A model generated the notes under the pieces. That model did no database searches, was not told the origin of the DNA, and worked only from the letters and a program-made list of their open reading frames with translations. Shown in pieces: positions 24,865-32,979 of a DNA stretch of 64,000 nucleotides. The stretch is from UBA6022 sp038319685. GTDB taxonomy: Bacteria; Patescibacteriota; Saccharimonadia; Saccharimonadales; Saccharimonadaceae. Location of the stretch: NCBI GenBank assembly GCA_038319685.1, contig JBBQDN010000002.1:1-64000 (forward strand), written 5' to 3'. Position numbers and translations under genes: made by a program. Numbering within the stretch: the stretch's first letter is position 1; every line of letters starts with the position of its first letter.

Positions 24865-24941
24865 GGGCCAGTAGCTCAGCTGGTTAGAGCACCTGCCTCT
24901 TAAGCAGGGTGTCCGGGGTTCAAGTCCCCGCTGGCCCTCCA
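24865..24941 (+). tRNA. tRNA-Lys (CTT)
   Basis: Acceptor GGGCCAG/CTGGCCC, D-arm GCTC...GAGC, anticodon stem CCTGC-CTCTTAA-GCAGG with anticodon CTT, T-arm CCGGG-GTTCAAGT-CCCCG, discriminator T and encoded CCA. It is the head of the tail-element array that follows. Confidence 0.95.
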
Positions 24942-24987
24942 AAAATAGAAACCGACCTTTTCGCTACCGGTCGGTTTTTATTTTTGG
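24939..24987 (+). terminator. CCA-anchored hairpin/terminator after tRNA-Lys
   Basis: CCAAAAATA-g-AAACCGACC pairs with CCGGTCGGTTTTTATTTTTGG around a TTTTCGCTA loop. The first arm starts with the tRNA's CCA, and the T-rich second arm makes it an intrinsic terminator. Confidence 0.85.
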
Positions 24988-25141
24988 AATGAGTTTGTGA
25001 GACTTGAATCTCGGACACGCCAGGGTGTCTGGGGTGAGAAATGCCTGTGGCATTTCGCAAGGAAACCTACTCTTCAAAACTTGTTTTGAAAGATGTAGTT
25101 TCGGGGTCGCAGAATGTGACCAAGTCCCCGCTGGCCCTCCA
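24942..25141 (+). repeat. tRNA-Lys tail unit 1 (200 bp, no gene)
   Basis: After the hairpin come an inverted T-arm (GAGACTTGAATCTCGGACAC, 24999-25018), a direct T-arm piece (GGGTGTCTGGGGT), AAATGCC/GGCATTT and CAAAAC/GTTTTG hairpins, and GGGGTCGCAGAATGTGACC. The unit closes with a 21-base exact copy of the tRNA-Lys 3' end (25121-25141 equals 24921-24941). It lacks the GTTTAC palindrome, so it is a different subtype from unit 2. Confidence 0.8.
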
Positions 25142-25436
25142 AATTAAAACGTCGACATTTTCGCTACCGGTCGACGTTTTAATTTGGCATGAATTAGCCG
25201 GGACTTGAATCCTGGACACCCGTGGGGTGTCTGGGGTGAGAAAGGCCAGTGGCATTTCGCAAGGAAACATTCCGATGCAAGCTATGCTTGCAATCGTGAA
25301 TTTTCGGGGTCGCGGACTTGGCAGCTTTAGCTGACAATAGTCCGGGGGTCGTGCAGCGAGTGACGTGAAAAAGGTGTTTACATTTTTTCACAAACGAACG
25401 GAGGAGGCTTTAGCCGATAGTTCCCCGCTACTCCGC
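25139..25436 (+). repeat. tRNA-Lys tail unit 2 with GTTTAC palindrome
   Basis: A second CCA-anchored hairpin (25139-25187) is followed by an inverted T-arm (25200-25220). Then come GGCATTTCGCAAGG as in unit 1, the CGGACT-CAGCtttaGCTG-AGTCCG hairpin (25313-25344), GTGCAGCG (25351-25358) and the palindrome GTGAAAAA-GTTTAC-TTTTTTCAC (25365-25391). A GAACGGAGGAGGCTTTAGCCGATA block and a degenerate tRNA end GTTCCCCGCTACTCC (25420-25434) close it. No gene inside. Confidence 0.75.
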
Positions 25437-25494
25437 AAAACGTAACTAGCCCCCTATGCTACCTATCGACGTTTTTATTTGCTATCATGAGCAT

Positions 25495-25944
25495 ATGAAT
25501 GAACTAAGCCCTTACGACTTTGACCAATCAGATAAGGGTTGGAGATTGCTGGACACTCGACACAAGTTTTTAGAAGCAGCGAAACTGATTGAAAATTATA
25601 TAAAAACCAACGAAGAGTTGATCAAAAATCAATCACTCGTCAGCGTTCAAACAATGTACTTCCACGCGGGTCAGGAATACGCAATGATCGGACCAGAGTA
25701 TTACGACAAGGCTGTTAAAAACTTTTCGAACTCTTATAAATCAACAACCGGTTGGAATACGTACGTCGATGGGACGATAGCGTTTCTCAATAAAGATAGA
25801 GCTATACTCAAAAAAGCTATGACTGAGCTACAGGAGTTAGCAAACAATGACAGTAAGTTCCAGCCCAACGCTACACTTCTTAACGATTTTCATAAAGGAC
25901 TAACAACCGACAAGAGTTATGGGTTTATATACGATAACTCTTGA
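25495..25944 (+). CDS. Hypothetical small helical protein in the tRNA-Lys array
   Basis: Unrecognised 149-residue soluble, acidic protein: MNELSPYDFDQSDKGW..., with helical repeats that could be TPR-like (YYDKAVKNFSNSYKSTTGW). The start at 25495 is chosen because GCTATCAT lies just upstream, the leaderless pattern. The 13-residue longer reading runs through the preceding hairpin remnant (ATCGACGTTTTTATTTG). It lies between tail units 2 and 3 and so looks like cassette cargo. No motif for a toxin, nuclease or modification enzyme is visible. Confidence 0.65.
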   Translation: MNELSPYDFDQSDKGWRLLDTRHKFLEAAKLIENYIKTNEELIKNQSLVSVQTMYFHAGQEYAMIGPEYYDKAVKNFSNSYKSTTGWNTYVDGTIAFLNKDRAILKKAMTELQELANNDSKFQPNATLLNDFHKGLTTDKSYGFIYDNS

Positions 25945-25945
25945 G

Positions 25946-26160
25946 CAACGTCGACATTTTTTCGCTACCGGTCGACGTTTTAATTTGGCATAAATTAGCG
26001 GGGACTTGAACCCCGGACACCCGTGGGGTGTTTGGGGTGAAAAAAGTCGGGAACTTTTCGCAAGGCCATGTTACAGATTTTGAACTATGTTCAAAATATG
26101 AAACTGGCGGGGTCGCAGAATGTGACCGCCAGAGCTGACCGAGTCCCCGCTGGCCCTCCA
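25946..26160 (+). repeat. tRNA-Lys tail unit 3
   Basis: The hairpin has lost its CCAAATT left end but retains AACGTCGAC/GTCGACGTT and TTTAATTTGG. It is followed by a perfect 23-base inverted T-arm copy (25999-26021, complement of 24908-24930), CTTTTCGCAAGG, a TTTTGAAC/GTTCAAAA hairpin, and GGGGTCGCAGAATGTGACC as in unit 1. A 19-base tRNA-Lys 3' end ending in CCA (26142-26160) closes it. Confidence 0.8.
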
Positions 26161-26220
26161 AATAGCTAATGCCTAAAACGGCTCTGTTTTGATGAGTTTT
26201 TTGTTTGATATAATTAATAT

Positions 26221-26715
26221 ATGAACAACCAAAATGTCTTACGACAGCTTAATCAATTTATCGGTCGTGCTTCAAAAGAAACTTACGCTGGTGGTGGCGG
26301 TAAAGTTGATGAGCCATGGCGTAAGGGGTTTCGAGAATTAGAATACTCGGAGGAAGATTGGTATTACCGTGATAGCTATACAGGATTCCTGCGTTCTTGG
26401 GGGCAAGAAGTCGTATGGTATCAAGATCAACCATTCTGGACATGTCTTTACGGTGGGGGCATGATTGATAACTGCATGGACACAAGTTTAGCGAACGAAA
26501 CATTCACCTTCCTTAAAAAAGTTTTGTCTGCTGGTGAAAAAGAAAGTGAGTTTCAGCCTAGAGGCCCACAAGACTTCGAAGACGATGAATGGAAATACCA
26601 TTGTGAAGTTGAAGGCAACATTCAAAAATTCAAAGGTCACGAGTTCATAAGCCATGTTGGAGAAACTGTATTTACACATGATTTTGAAGGTGGCCTTGTG
26701 ATCGGTCAAGACTAA
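26221..26715 (+). CDS. DUF5680-like protein in the tRNA-Lys array
   Basis: This 164-residue soluble acidic protein contains SKETYAGGGGKV, GFRELEYSEEDWYYRDSYTGFLRSWGQEVVWY (two adjacent runs), FWTCLYGGGM and FEGGLVIGQD. These match my memory of DUF5680 domains, which also occur at the C-terminus of some XRE-type regulators; here the domain stands alone. TATAATTAATAT precedes the ATG directly, indicating leaderless transcription. It is flanked by tail unit 3 and a degenerate fourth hairpin, so it is probably cassette cargo. Confidence 0.7.
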   Translation: MNNQNVLRQLNQFIGRASKETYAGGGGKVDEPWRKGFRELEYSEEDWYYRDSYTGFLRSWGQEVVWYQDQPFWTCLYGGGMIDNCMDTSLANETFTFLKKVLSAGEKESEFQPRGPQDFEDDEWKYHCEVEGNIQKFKGHEFISHVGETVFTHDFEGGLVIGQD

Positions 26716-26740
26716 GACTAGTTCTGATAAGTTCCACTGT

Positions 26741-26796
26741 GTGTGTCCGGAATAAAAACATCGACCTTTTCGCTACCAGTCGGTGTTTTTAATTTA
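26741..26796 (+). repeat. Degenerate fourth tail hairpin of the tRNA-Lys array
   Basis: GTGTCCGGAATAAAAACATCGACC-ttttcgctacca-GTCGGTGTTTTTAATTTAG keeps the arm pattern and the TTTTCGCTACC loop of the earlier hairpins, but the CCA start is eroded. Confidence 0.6.
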
Positions 26797-26836
26797 GCGT
26801 ACTCATGATATAAATGGAATTTGATATAGTTATTAA

Positions 26837-27589
26837 ATGAGTGAGATAAGACTCGTCCTAGCGGACATTGATGGGACGATAGTTCAACCAGAAGCCCAAA
26901 TGGCTTCTCCTGAAGTAGTGTCGTCGCTGCGTGAAGCCGAAAGTCGAGGCATTAAGTTTGCTGCCATAACGGGCAGGCCTTTTTGGATGGCAAAAGGCTT
27001 ACTACAGGATATTGGATTCAGGGATCCCTGTGTATTTGAGGGTGGGGCAATTATCATAAACCCCGAAACCGAACAAGTTCTATGGTCAAAAACCATCCCA
27101 CTTGACACTACTAAACTAGCCGTAGAGTACCTTGCAAAGCATGCTTCAATTATTGAATATGGCTCGGGGGTGATGAATGCCGATGAGGTTAATATGGCTA
27201 ATATTCGTCAGCCTGCTTTGAGCATTTGGGCATCGGCCCCTGCTGAATATGCAGACGAACTTGTTGGCTTACTAAAAAACTTACCAAATGTCGCAGTCCA
27301 TGCAAACGCTGGACCAGGTGGTGATTTTTCACGTACGGGCATTCAGGTTACTCACTTTGAGGCGGATAAAGAACATGCTGTTAATAAGCTCCTGTCATTA
27401 CTGAGAGTCGACAAGAATCACACCCTTGCTATCGGTGATGGTGATAATGATTTACCATTATTTAAGGGTGCAAAAATCAAGATTGCAATGGGCAATGCTT
27501 CGGATGTATTAAAAGCCGCAGCTGATCACGTTGTATCATCGGTCATAGATGATGGTTTTGCAGAAGCACTGCGCAAATATACAGTGTAG
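26837..27589 (+). CDS. HAD-superfamily (Cof-type, IIB) phosphatase
   Basis: This 250-residue phosphatase has motif I LADIDGTIVQP with the nucleophile Asp, motif II AAITGRP, a cap domain (about 85-185), Lys motif ADKEHAVNKLL, and motif III AIGDGDNDLPLF followed by AMGNASDVLKAAADHV. The family usually dephosphorylates sugar phosphates or phosphorylated cofactors; the substrate here is unknown. TATAGTTATTAA lies directly before the ATG. It follows the fourth tail hairpin and may be the outermost cargo gene of the tRNA-Lys array or simply the old flank. Confidence 0.88.
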   Translation: MSEIRLVLADIDGTIVQPEAQMASPEVVSSLREAESRGIKFAAITGRPFWMAKGLLQDIGFRDPCVFEGGAIIINPETEQVLWSKTIPLDTTKLAVEYLAKHASIIEYGSGVMNADEVNMANIRQPALSIWASAPAEYADELVGLLKNLPNVAVHANAGPGGDFSRTGIQVTHFEADKEHAVNKLLSLLRVDKNHTLAIGDGDNDLPLFKGAKIKIAMGNASDVLKAAADHVVSSVIDDGFAEALRKYTV

Positions 27590-27711
27590 CGATTTTTAAT
27601 GAACACCTCTTCGTTTTTGATCGATACTGAGATTGCTTTTAATTAGTGTTACGGTTACTGGATCACCCTACTATACACACTTAAGTGACTTGCTCGTCCG
27701 TAACCTGTATT

Positions 27712-27763
27712 TTATTCTTTAATTTCTATCACAACCTTACCACGAATAGATCCACTTTCGCGG
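27712..27763 (-). repeat. Duplicated 3' end of the 28991 oxidoreductase gene
   Basis: About 50 bases match 28991-29042 with roughly four differences. They encode, on the minus strand, the last residues GKVVIEIKE of that enzyme. It is a stray fragment left by rearrangement, abutting the nuclease relic. Confidence 0.75.
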
Positions 27764-27765
27764 CT

Positions 27766-27891
27766 ACAACTCTAGACTGGAGACTCGACTACATATTTAC
27801 CACATCAGACATAAATCTGGCTTCAGCAACTATACTCGATACAGACTTCTCTGATCATCTGCCAATCTTGGCTTATTTGGACGTAAAATAA
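27766..27891 (+). pseudogene. C-terminal relic of an endonuclease/exonuclease/phosphatase-family gene
   Basis: The frame reads TTLDWRLDYIFTTSD...TDFSDHLPILAYLDV and stops. RLDYIF and SDHLPI are the C-terminal catalytic signatures of the EEP superfamily; the N-terminal 200 or so residues are missing. It is joined directly to the oxidoreductase fragment at 27712-27763, so the 27590-27964 gap is a gene graveyard with no intact gene seen. Confidence 0.7.
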
Positions 27892-27964
27892 TTGTGATTA
27901 CTGCTCCACCAGTCCATGCAACAACCATAGGAGTATAATAAAAAGTAGAAAGTGAGAAAATTAT

Positions 27965-28222
27965 ATGAATCAATCACAATTTGCACAGTATTATTACGAT
28001 CATAGCATGATGGACGGTCGCGACGGGGGATGGGGATTCATGATGATATTTTTCTTTATCATTCTAGTGGCTATCCTGGTTATATTTATCGTAAGATCCA
28101 CTCATCACTCGCCTTCTCATCGAAACACCGTAGACTCACTAGACATAGCGAAGTCACGTTATGCTAAAGGCGAAATAACAAAAGCGCAATTCGTTGAACT
28201 TAAAAAAGACTTAAGGGATTAG
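27965..28222 (+). CDS. Small membrane protein with SHOCT domain
   Basis: This 85-residue protein has one transmembrane helix (FMMIFFFIILVAILVIFIV, about 25-43) and a C-terminal SHOCT-type motif (AKSRYAKGEITKAQFVELKKDL). Such proteins are common small membrane modulators of unknown role. It is the first of three short genes on the plus strand. A GAGTATAATAAAAAG box lies about 28 bases upstream. Confidence 0.8.
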   Translation: MNQSQFAQYYYDHSMMDGRDGGWGFMMIFFFIILVAILVIFIVRSTHHSPSHRNTVDSLDIAKSRYAKGEITKAQFVELKKDLRD

Positions 28223-28248
28223 TTTGACCTACGACTATCGCTACTGAC

Positions 28249-28620
28249 ATGCTTGATGTAATCGCCGGTACAATTTTTGATGACCGAGAAGTTCTCAGCT
28301 TCGTTGTTACACTATTCGTCGTTGTTGGTTTAGTACTCAGTGCAAGTATCTTTTTTGGTAATAAAATCTTTCGTAAAGCAACAGCAACGGACACCGTCCA
28401 TAGTTTCGGTGTTGGCAAAGCAGTACTATTTGGATTCGGGCTTGTTGTGATATTGATGATATTGTTTTTGATCATACCAACCCAGCTTAATGACCGGTTG
28501 TGGATGGATAAACAAGATAGCTGCGCTGAGGAAGTAGGATATAGTAGCCCTGGAGATGACAATGCAGGCCATGCCACTGCCGAACAGCAGTCAAAATATG
28601 GAAATTGTCTTAACGGATAG
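28249..28620 (+). CDS. Two-helix membrane protein, unknown function
   Basis: This 123-residue protein has hydrophobic helices at about 17-36 and 52-75 and a polar C-terminal tail with two Cys (DSCAEEVGY...YGNCLNG), probably outside the cell. It is unrecognised. The ATG is 26 bp after the SHOCT gene; no clear ribosome site is seen, so an upstream alternative start codon is possible. Confidence 0.55.
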   Translation: MLDVIAGTIFDDREVLSFVVTLFVVVGLVLSASIFFGNKIFRKATATDTVHSFGVGKAVLFGFGLVVILMILFLIIPTQLNDRLWMDKQDSCAEEVGYSSPGDDNAGHATAEQQSKYGNCLNG

Positions 28621-28716
28621 AATATATACCGACCCTGGTATTATCATGAATATTCGTAAGCATACTAGATCTTGTCGTTGTCTGGCATCACTTGACGTTA
28701 TATCATAGGACCTACC

Positions 28717-28974
28717 ATGAATGAAGACCTTATCGCCGATCTTAAACAATTCATTACCGCGGCGGTATTTCAAGCAACGTCCTATCTTGCTACCAAAGAT
28801 GCTATAGCCAGACTTGACATTAAGATCGATGCCGTTGAACAGCGACTTGATACCAAGATCGATGAAGTTATGAGTGCAGTTGGCGACATCGTGACATCAC
28901 TGAACGACACACGCGACGAGCAGCTTGCGGACCATGAGCACCGTATCACGCGGTTAGAACACCGCGCTATTTAG
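28717..28974 (+). CDS. Short coiled-coil protein
   Basis: This 85-residue soluble protein is almost entirely heptad-patterned (ATKDAIARLDIKIDAVEQRLDTKID, read in two runs; HEHRITRLEHRA). It resembles DUF-type small coiled-coil proteins seen next to phage and toxin genes, but no function can be assigned. TATATCATAGG precedes the ATG by about 12 bases. Confidence 0.6.
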   Translation: MNEDLIADLKQFITAAVFQATSYLATKDAIARLDIKIDAVEQRLDTKIDEVMSAVGDIVTSLNDTRDEQLADHEHRITRLEHRAI

Positions 28975-28990
28975 TTCAGACTAACGGTAC

Positions 28991-29929
28991 TTATTCTTTA
29001 ATTTCTATCACAACCTTACCACGAATTGATCCGGTTTCGCGGGCTTCAAATGCTTCTTTAATAGCATCGAGTGAAAATATTTTATCTACCTGAGGAATCA
29101 CGATTGCATTTTCGACCAGTAGACGTAATTCGTCGAGCTGCGCTTTTGATACCTGAGTATATTGTGCGATTGCCGTAACATTTAGCTTCGTCGCCAGCGC
29201 CTCGTTTACCTGGCCTGCCATTGTGACAGCCGTTCCACCTGGTTTAAGAATTGTCAGTGCCTTTGGAAAATCATCACCGCCTACAGTATCAAAAACAGCA
29301 TCGTATTCTTTGAGACTTTCGGCAAAATCTGCTTCTTTGTAATCGATGACTTCGTCTGCACCAAGTTGTTTGACAAGTTCAATTCCCTCGCGCGTCGCAG
29401 TTGTCGCAACATATGCACCAATGTTTTTTGCAATCTGAATTGCGACCGTGCCAATACCACCGGCGCCACCATGAATAAAGATCTTTTGACCTGATTCTAG
29501 TTTGATGTGTTGATTGAGTGCCTGAAGTGCACTTGCACCGACTAATGGCAGCGCTGCAGTTTGTCCAAAATCTAAACCGTCTGGTGCTTTGGCGATTTGA
29601 CCAGCTGCAGTTGCAGCAAACTCAGCCAGTGCACCACTATTACCGGCTACGACATTTGCTTGCCCATACACGTTATCACCTATCGCAAATCCAGTTACAT
29701 TGTCGCCGACTTTAGCGACAACACCAGCGATATCACCACCCAAAGTCACAGGAAACTGCAAAGGAATCGTGTCTTTCATATAGCCTTCGCGAATGATTGT
29801 GTCAAAAGGATTAAGGCTTGATGCATGAACCTCGACAAGCACCTGGGTATCACTTATAACTGGTGTGTCTACCTCGTTAATTTGAATAACGGATGTATTT
29901 CCGTATGTATTTATTTGTGCTGCCTTCAT
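28991..29929 (-). CDS. NADP-dependent quinone oxidoreductase-like (zinc-free MDR)
   Basis: This 312-residue medium-chain dehydrogenase/reductase has the GroES-like N-terminal fold with NPFDTIIREGYM and VTLGGDIAGVVAKVG. Its Rossmann domain carries IHGGAGGIGTVAIQIAKN, and it ends with FSLDAIKEAFEARETGSIRGKVV. No zinc-binding Cys cluster is present, matching the QOR/zeta-crystallin branch, which reduces quinones or enones with NADPH. GAAAGGG precedes the ATG. The gene's last 50 bases are duplicated 1.3 kb away. Confidence 0.9.
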   Translation of the reverse strand: MKAAQINTYGNTSVIQINEVDTPVISDTQVLVEVHASSLNPFDTIIREGYMKDTIPLQFPVTLGGDIAGVVAKVGDNVTGFAIGDNVYGQANVVAGNSGALAEFAATAAGQIAKAPDGLDFGQTAALPLVGASALQALNQHIKLESGQKIFIHGGAGGIGTVAIQIAKNIGAYVATTATREGIELVKQLGADEVIDYKEADFAESLKEYDAVFDTVGGDDFPKALTILKPGGTAVTMAGQVNEALATKLNVTAIAQYTQVSKAQLDELRLLVENAIVIPQVDKIFSLDAIKEAFEARETGSIRGKVVIEIKE

Positions 29930-30071
29930 TAATGCCCTTTCATAGTGCTATTGGTTATATACTTATGGTACCATATATACTATAGATTGTATAGTATTCA
30001 TTGGTTGACAGTATTCAGGTTTGCTATACTGGTGGCATATGAAAATGATTGATACAGGAAACTTTTAGCCC

Positions 30072-30614
30072 ATGAATACGTATGTTGGATTCATGCGTGG
30101 TATTAATGTTGGCGGCAAAGGTATCGTCAAGATGTCTGAATTAACGAGCGAACTTGATACCGCTGGGTTCGTCAATACGCAAACGTACATCCAAAGTGGG
30201 AACGTGATTTTTGATTCTGATGCCAAGGATACAGACAAACTCGCATCACACATCAAATCGATCATTCAGCAACAGTTTAATATGACAACCGAAGTAGTCG
30301 TGTTTTCAAAACAGGACTGGCGAGATATTGTTCGATCAGCACCATCATGGTGGGGTGATGATATGACCTGGAAACATAATTTACTGATCATGACAGGACC
30401 ACACACTATGTCGGATGTTATGAAGGCCATCGGCGATCTGAAACCAGATATCGAAATCGTCCAGCCCGGCAAAGGAGTGCTCTATCAGTCAATGTCGCGT
30501 GCGTTATTCGGCAGGACGACAACGGGAAAATTAGCATCAAATCCGATTTATAAACATATGACTGTACGAAACTTTAATACGGCAACAAAAATATTGTCAC
30601 TCATAGAAAAATAA
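30072..30614 (+). CDS. DUF1697 family protein
   Basis: This 180-residue protein has the DUF1697 pattern: YVGFMRGINVGGKG, MSELTSELDTAGF, TYIQSGNVIFDS, and near the end LFGRTTTGKLASNPIYKHMTVRN split over two parts. The family is widespread but uncharacterised. A TATACT box is about 40 bases upstream. It stands alone between the divergent oxidoreductase and the hydrolase. Confidence 0.9.
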   Translation: MNTYVGFMRGINVGGKGIVKMSELTSELDTAGFVNTQTYIQSGNVIFDSDAKDTDKLASHIKSIIQQQFNMTTEVVVFSKQDWRDIVRSAPSWWGDDMTWKHNLLIMTGPHTMSDVMKAIGDLKPDIEIVQPGKGVLYQSMSRALFGRTTTGKLASNPIYKHMTVRNFNTATKILSLIEK

Positions 30615-30668
30615 TATATTGGGTAATTGCGCCAAATATAAAAAGAGTGTATAATAGTGTTTACTACT

Positions 30669-31550
30669 ATGACCGCTTCTCGCCATGTATCTCAAGAAAG
30701 TTTACGTACCATACGCGGCTCTGTCGTACGCGAGTTTACACCAATTGACCTGGACGTTGACAAGTCGACAATTGTTTTACTTCACGGCATTGGATCAGGT
30801 TCAGAGCACTGGGGAACATTTCCCGATCAGTTTACCGATCGACATGTCATAGCAATTGATCCACGCGAAGCGACAAAATTACCTCATCGGCCCTCAATGA
30901 GTGATTACGCAACTACTGTCGAAGATATTATTGATCAAGTCGCTGACGACACACCGATTGACCTGCTGGGGCTGTCGCTTGGTGGTGTTCTCGCTCAAGA
31001 GCTTGCGATTAGACAGGAAAAGCGAGGTGCGACAAAGCGAATAGGGAACTTAGCTCTACTAGCGACAATTCCAGGATATTTCGTAAAACAACCTAGTCGG
31101 AACGTACTCAATATGATGAAAGCGGCCGACCGCTCACCGGAATTACTTGAAACAGCTGCCGGGATACTGTATGGCGGTGACTTTATTGGTAACAACGACC
31201 TAGCGGCAGAACTAGGTGTTAGTCGCGAGATCAATAGAGTTACTTATAACCAACAACTCGGTGCACTTGCAAGCTACATGACCTTTCACCCAGGCCAACC
31301 ATACATGTCAATGTTCATGTTCATTCGATCACATCCAGCTAGGTCCATTTCTATTCCTACACTCGTCATGGCAGGTAATCCAGATCCGATTACACCGTGG
31401 CCAAACTCCGAAGAAATCGCCAGAATCATACCTAACTCAACGTTAGTTAAAGTCGATCGTGGTGGTCACCTATTCGCACTGACTCGTCCTGACTGGACAG
31501 CAAAAATTGTCACTGATTTCTTTGACAAAGATCGTACTAAAACCGCGTAA
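30669..31550 (+). CDS. Alpha/beta hydrolase
   Basis: This 293-residue alpha/beta-fold hydrolase has VLLHGIGSGSEHW as the oxyanion loop, the nucleophile Ser in LLGLSLGGVLAQ, Asp in AGNPDPITPW, and His in DRGGHLFAL: a full catalytic triad. Substrate unknown. The ATG at 30669 is preferred; the GTG at 30657 lies next to the TATAAT box (30650-30655). It ends one base before the stop codon of the convergent FAD oxidase, with no gap. Confidence 0.85.
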   Translation: MTASRHVSQESLRTIRGSVVREFTPIDLDVDKSTIVLLHGIGSGSEHWGTFPDQFTDRHVIAIDPREATKLPHRPSMSDYATTVEDIIDQVADDTPIDLLGLSLGGVLAQELAIRQEKRGATKRIGNLALLATIPGYFVKQPSRNVLNMMKAADRSPELLETAAGILYGGDFIGNNDLAAELGVSREINRVTYNQQLGALASYMTFHPGQPYMSMFMFIRSHPARSISIPTLVMAGNPDPITPWPNSEEIARIIPNSTLVKVDRGGHLFALTRPDWTAKIVTDFFDKDRTKTA

Positions 31551-32930
31551 TTAGCGATTACGTGACGACGAACGAACCACACATTTTTCGTAGAGATCAC
31601 TAAACCGGCTGGTTGGATCATAGATTTTTTTAAGTTTGGTGTACTGGGTATAATTATATCGCTGCTGAAACTGTTTTTTTGGATAATATGACACCGAATA
31701 CAGACTTTTTGCACCACCTAATTTTGTCACCAAATCTTCAACGTAGCGGTTATAGTAGCCATCATCAGGATCGCCATGTGCAGCGACACTATCCCAAAAC
31801 CCAAAGTTAACATATAGCATATCAGCGTTCATCGGGTACAGTGGGTAGTGCCACATTCCGTTAACGGCACGAGTTGGACAGACCCAAATCGGCCGAATAC
31901 CGACATTTTCATCAAACTCTTCAAGGAATTCTGTCGCCTTTGATATTGGCACTTCGATATCCTGAATAACATATTCGCGTTTTTCGTTATGACCAAGCAA
32001 TCTGCCGAGTGATTCGTACCATCCGTGTCGGGCTTCGAACTGCATAATTTTTGAATAGGTTTTTGACCCCAGCCTTTTTTTGCCCAATAGACGACGAACT
32101 ATCCCCTTGTCAGCCATGACGTTTTTTGAACACCAGAACCAGTCCGTATCCCAGCGCCAAATGTAATCGTACATTGTCAGATAATCTTCATCACGTGATT
32201 GAATCGATGTATAGTATGCCTGTTTATAGGTGTAGTCTGATGTGTAGGGTGCTTCACTGACGTCAAATCCCAGTGTTATATACATTTCAGTAGTCGAAAA
32301 TATCGTTCCATCAACAAATTGCACTGTCTGACCGCCGTATATTTGTTTGTCGCAGACGCGCTCTAGTGCTTTAAAATATTTTGCGCTATCGGTAAACTTG
32401 ATATGTTGCAACCGGACAAATGGTGCGGCCGGACGAGCTTTGATTGTTAGTTTTAATATATACCCAAGCGTACCGTATGAATTCGGCATGCCATAAAATA
32501 GATCCTTGTGTGGACCGTCAGGTGTCGCTACCAGTACTTTACCCGTGCCAGTCAATACCTCCATCGATACAATCGATTCATGAACAAGTCCATACTTAAA
32601 CGATGATGATTCAATCGCAACACCTGATACCGCACCGCCAATTGTAATCGTTTTTAGTTCAGGCACAACCAGCGGAACCATACCCTGGGCAAGCGCGGCG
32701 TCAGTAAGTGATTCGAACGTCGTCATGCCTTCGACAGTTATAGTATTGGCTTTTTTATCAGTACTTATGACCTTATCGAAATCACGAACATGTAATTTCT
32801 GCGTAGCTTTTTTGCGATCACGAAACAAATTCGATGTATTCTTATTCAGGCCAATCGCTATTGATGATTGAAGCGTCGCAAACTCACGTGTCAGCCGTAA
32901 TTTTTTAGTATCATAGTCAGATATACTCAT
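31551..32930 (-). CDS. FAD-binding (PCMH-type) oxidoreductase, sterol-reductase-like
   Basis: This 459-residue enzyme has a PCMH-type FAD domain: TITVEGMTTFESLTDAAL, the flavin loop TIGGAVSGVAIESSSF, and GTLGYILKLTIKARPA. The C-terminal substrate domain has many aromatic residues (WRWDTDWFWCSKN). Layout and length resemble the 24-sterol reductase/DUMPY-like FAD enzymes that sometimes accompany cyclopropane-fatty-acid synthases. The next gene, divergent, is such a synthase, so a joint role in lipid modification is a reasonable inference. TATACT sits 10 bases before the ATG (leaderless). Confidence 0.82.
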   Translation of the reverse strand: MSISDYDTKKLRLTREFATLQSSIAIGLNKNTSNLFRDRKKATQKLHVRDFDKVISTDKKANTITVEGMTTFESLTDAALAQGMVPLVVPELKTITIGGAVSGVAIESSSFKYGLVHESIVSMEVLTGTGKVLVATPDGPHKDLFYGMPNSYGTLGYILKLTIKARPAAPFVRLQHIKFTDSAKYFKALERVCDKQIYGGQTVQFVDGTIFSTTEMYITLGFDVSEAPYTSDYTYKQAYYTSIQSRDEDYLTMYDYIWRWDTDWFWCSKNVMADKGIVRRLLGKKRLGSKTYSKIMQFEARHGWYESLGRLLGHNEKREYVIQDIEVPISKATEFLEEFDENVGIRPIWVCPTRAVNGMWHYPLYPMNADMLYVNFGFWDSVAAHGDPDDGYYNRYVEDLVTKLGGAKSLYSVSYYPKKQFQQRYNYTQYTKLKKIYDPTSRFSDLYEKCVVRSSSRNR

Positions 32931-32979
32931 AGTGAACGTAGTATACCACCCCGTAGACTATGGTGATATACTATATTTT

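Noticed and set aside
24939..26796. CRISPR array
   Set aside because: The repeats are few, unequal in spacing, hairpin-type and include tRNA ends and genes. There are no short regular spacers and no cas genes.
24865..26836. Classical integron cassette array
   Set aside because: No IntI-like integrase is present, and the sites lack the attC core GTTRRRY/RYYYAAC pairs. Each unit ends in a tRNA-specific tail copy, which integrons do not do. Only the general logic is similar.
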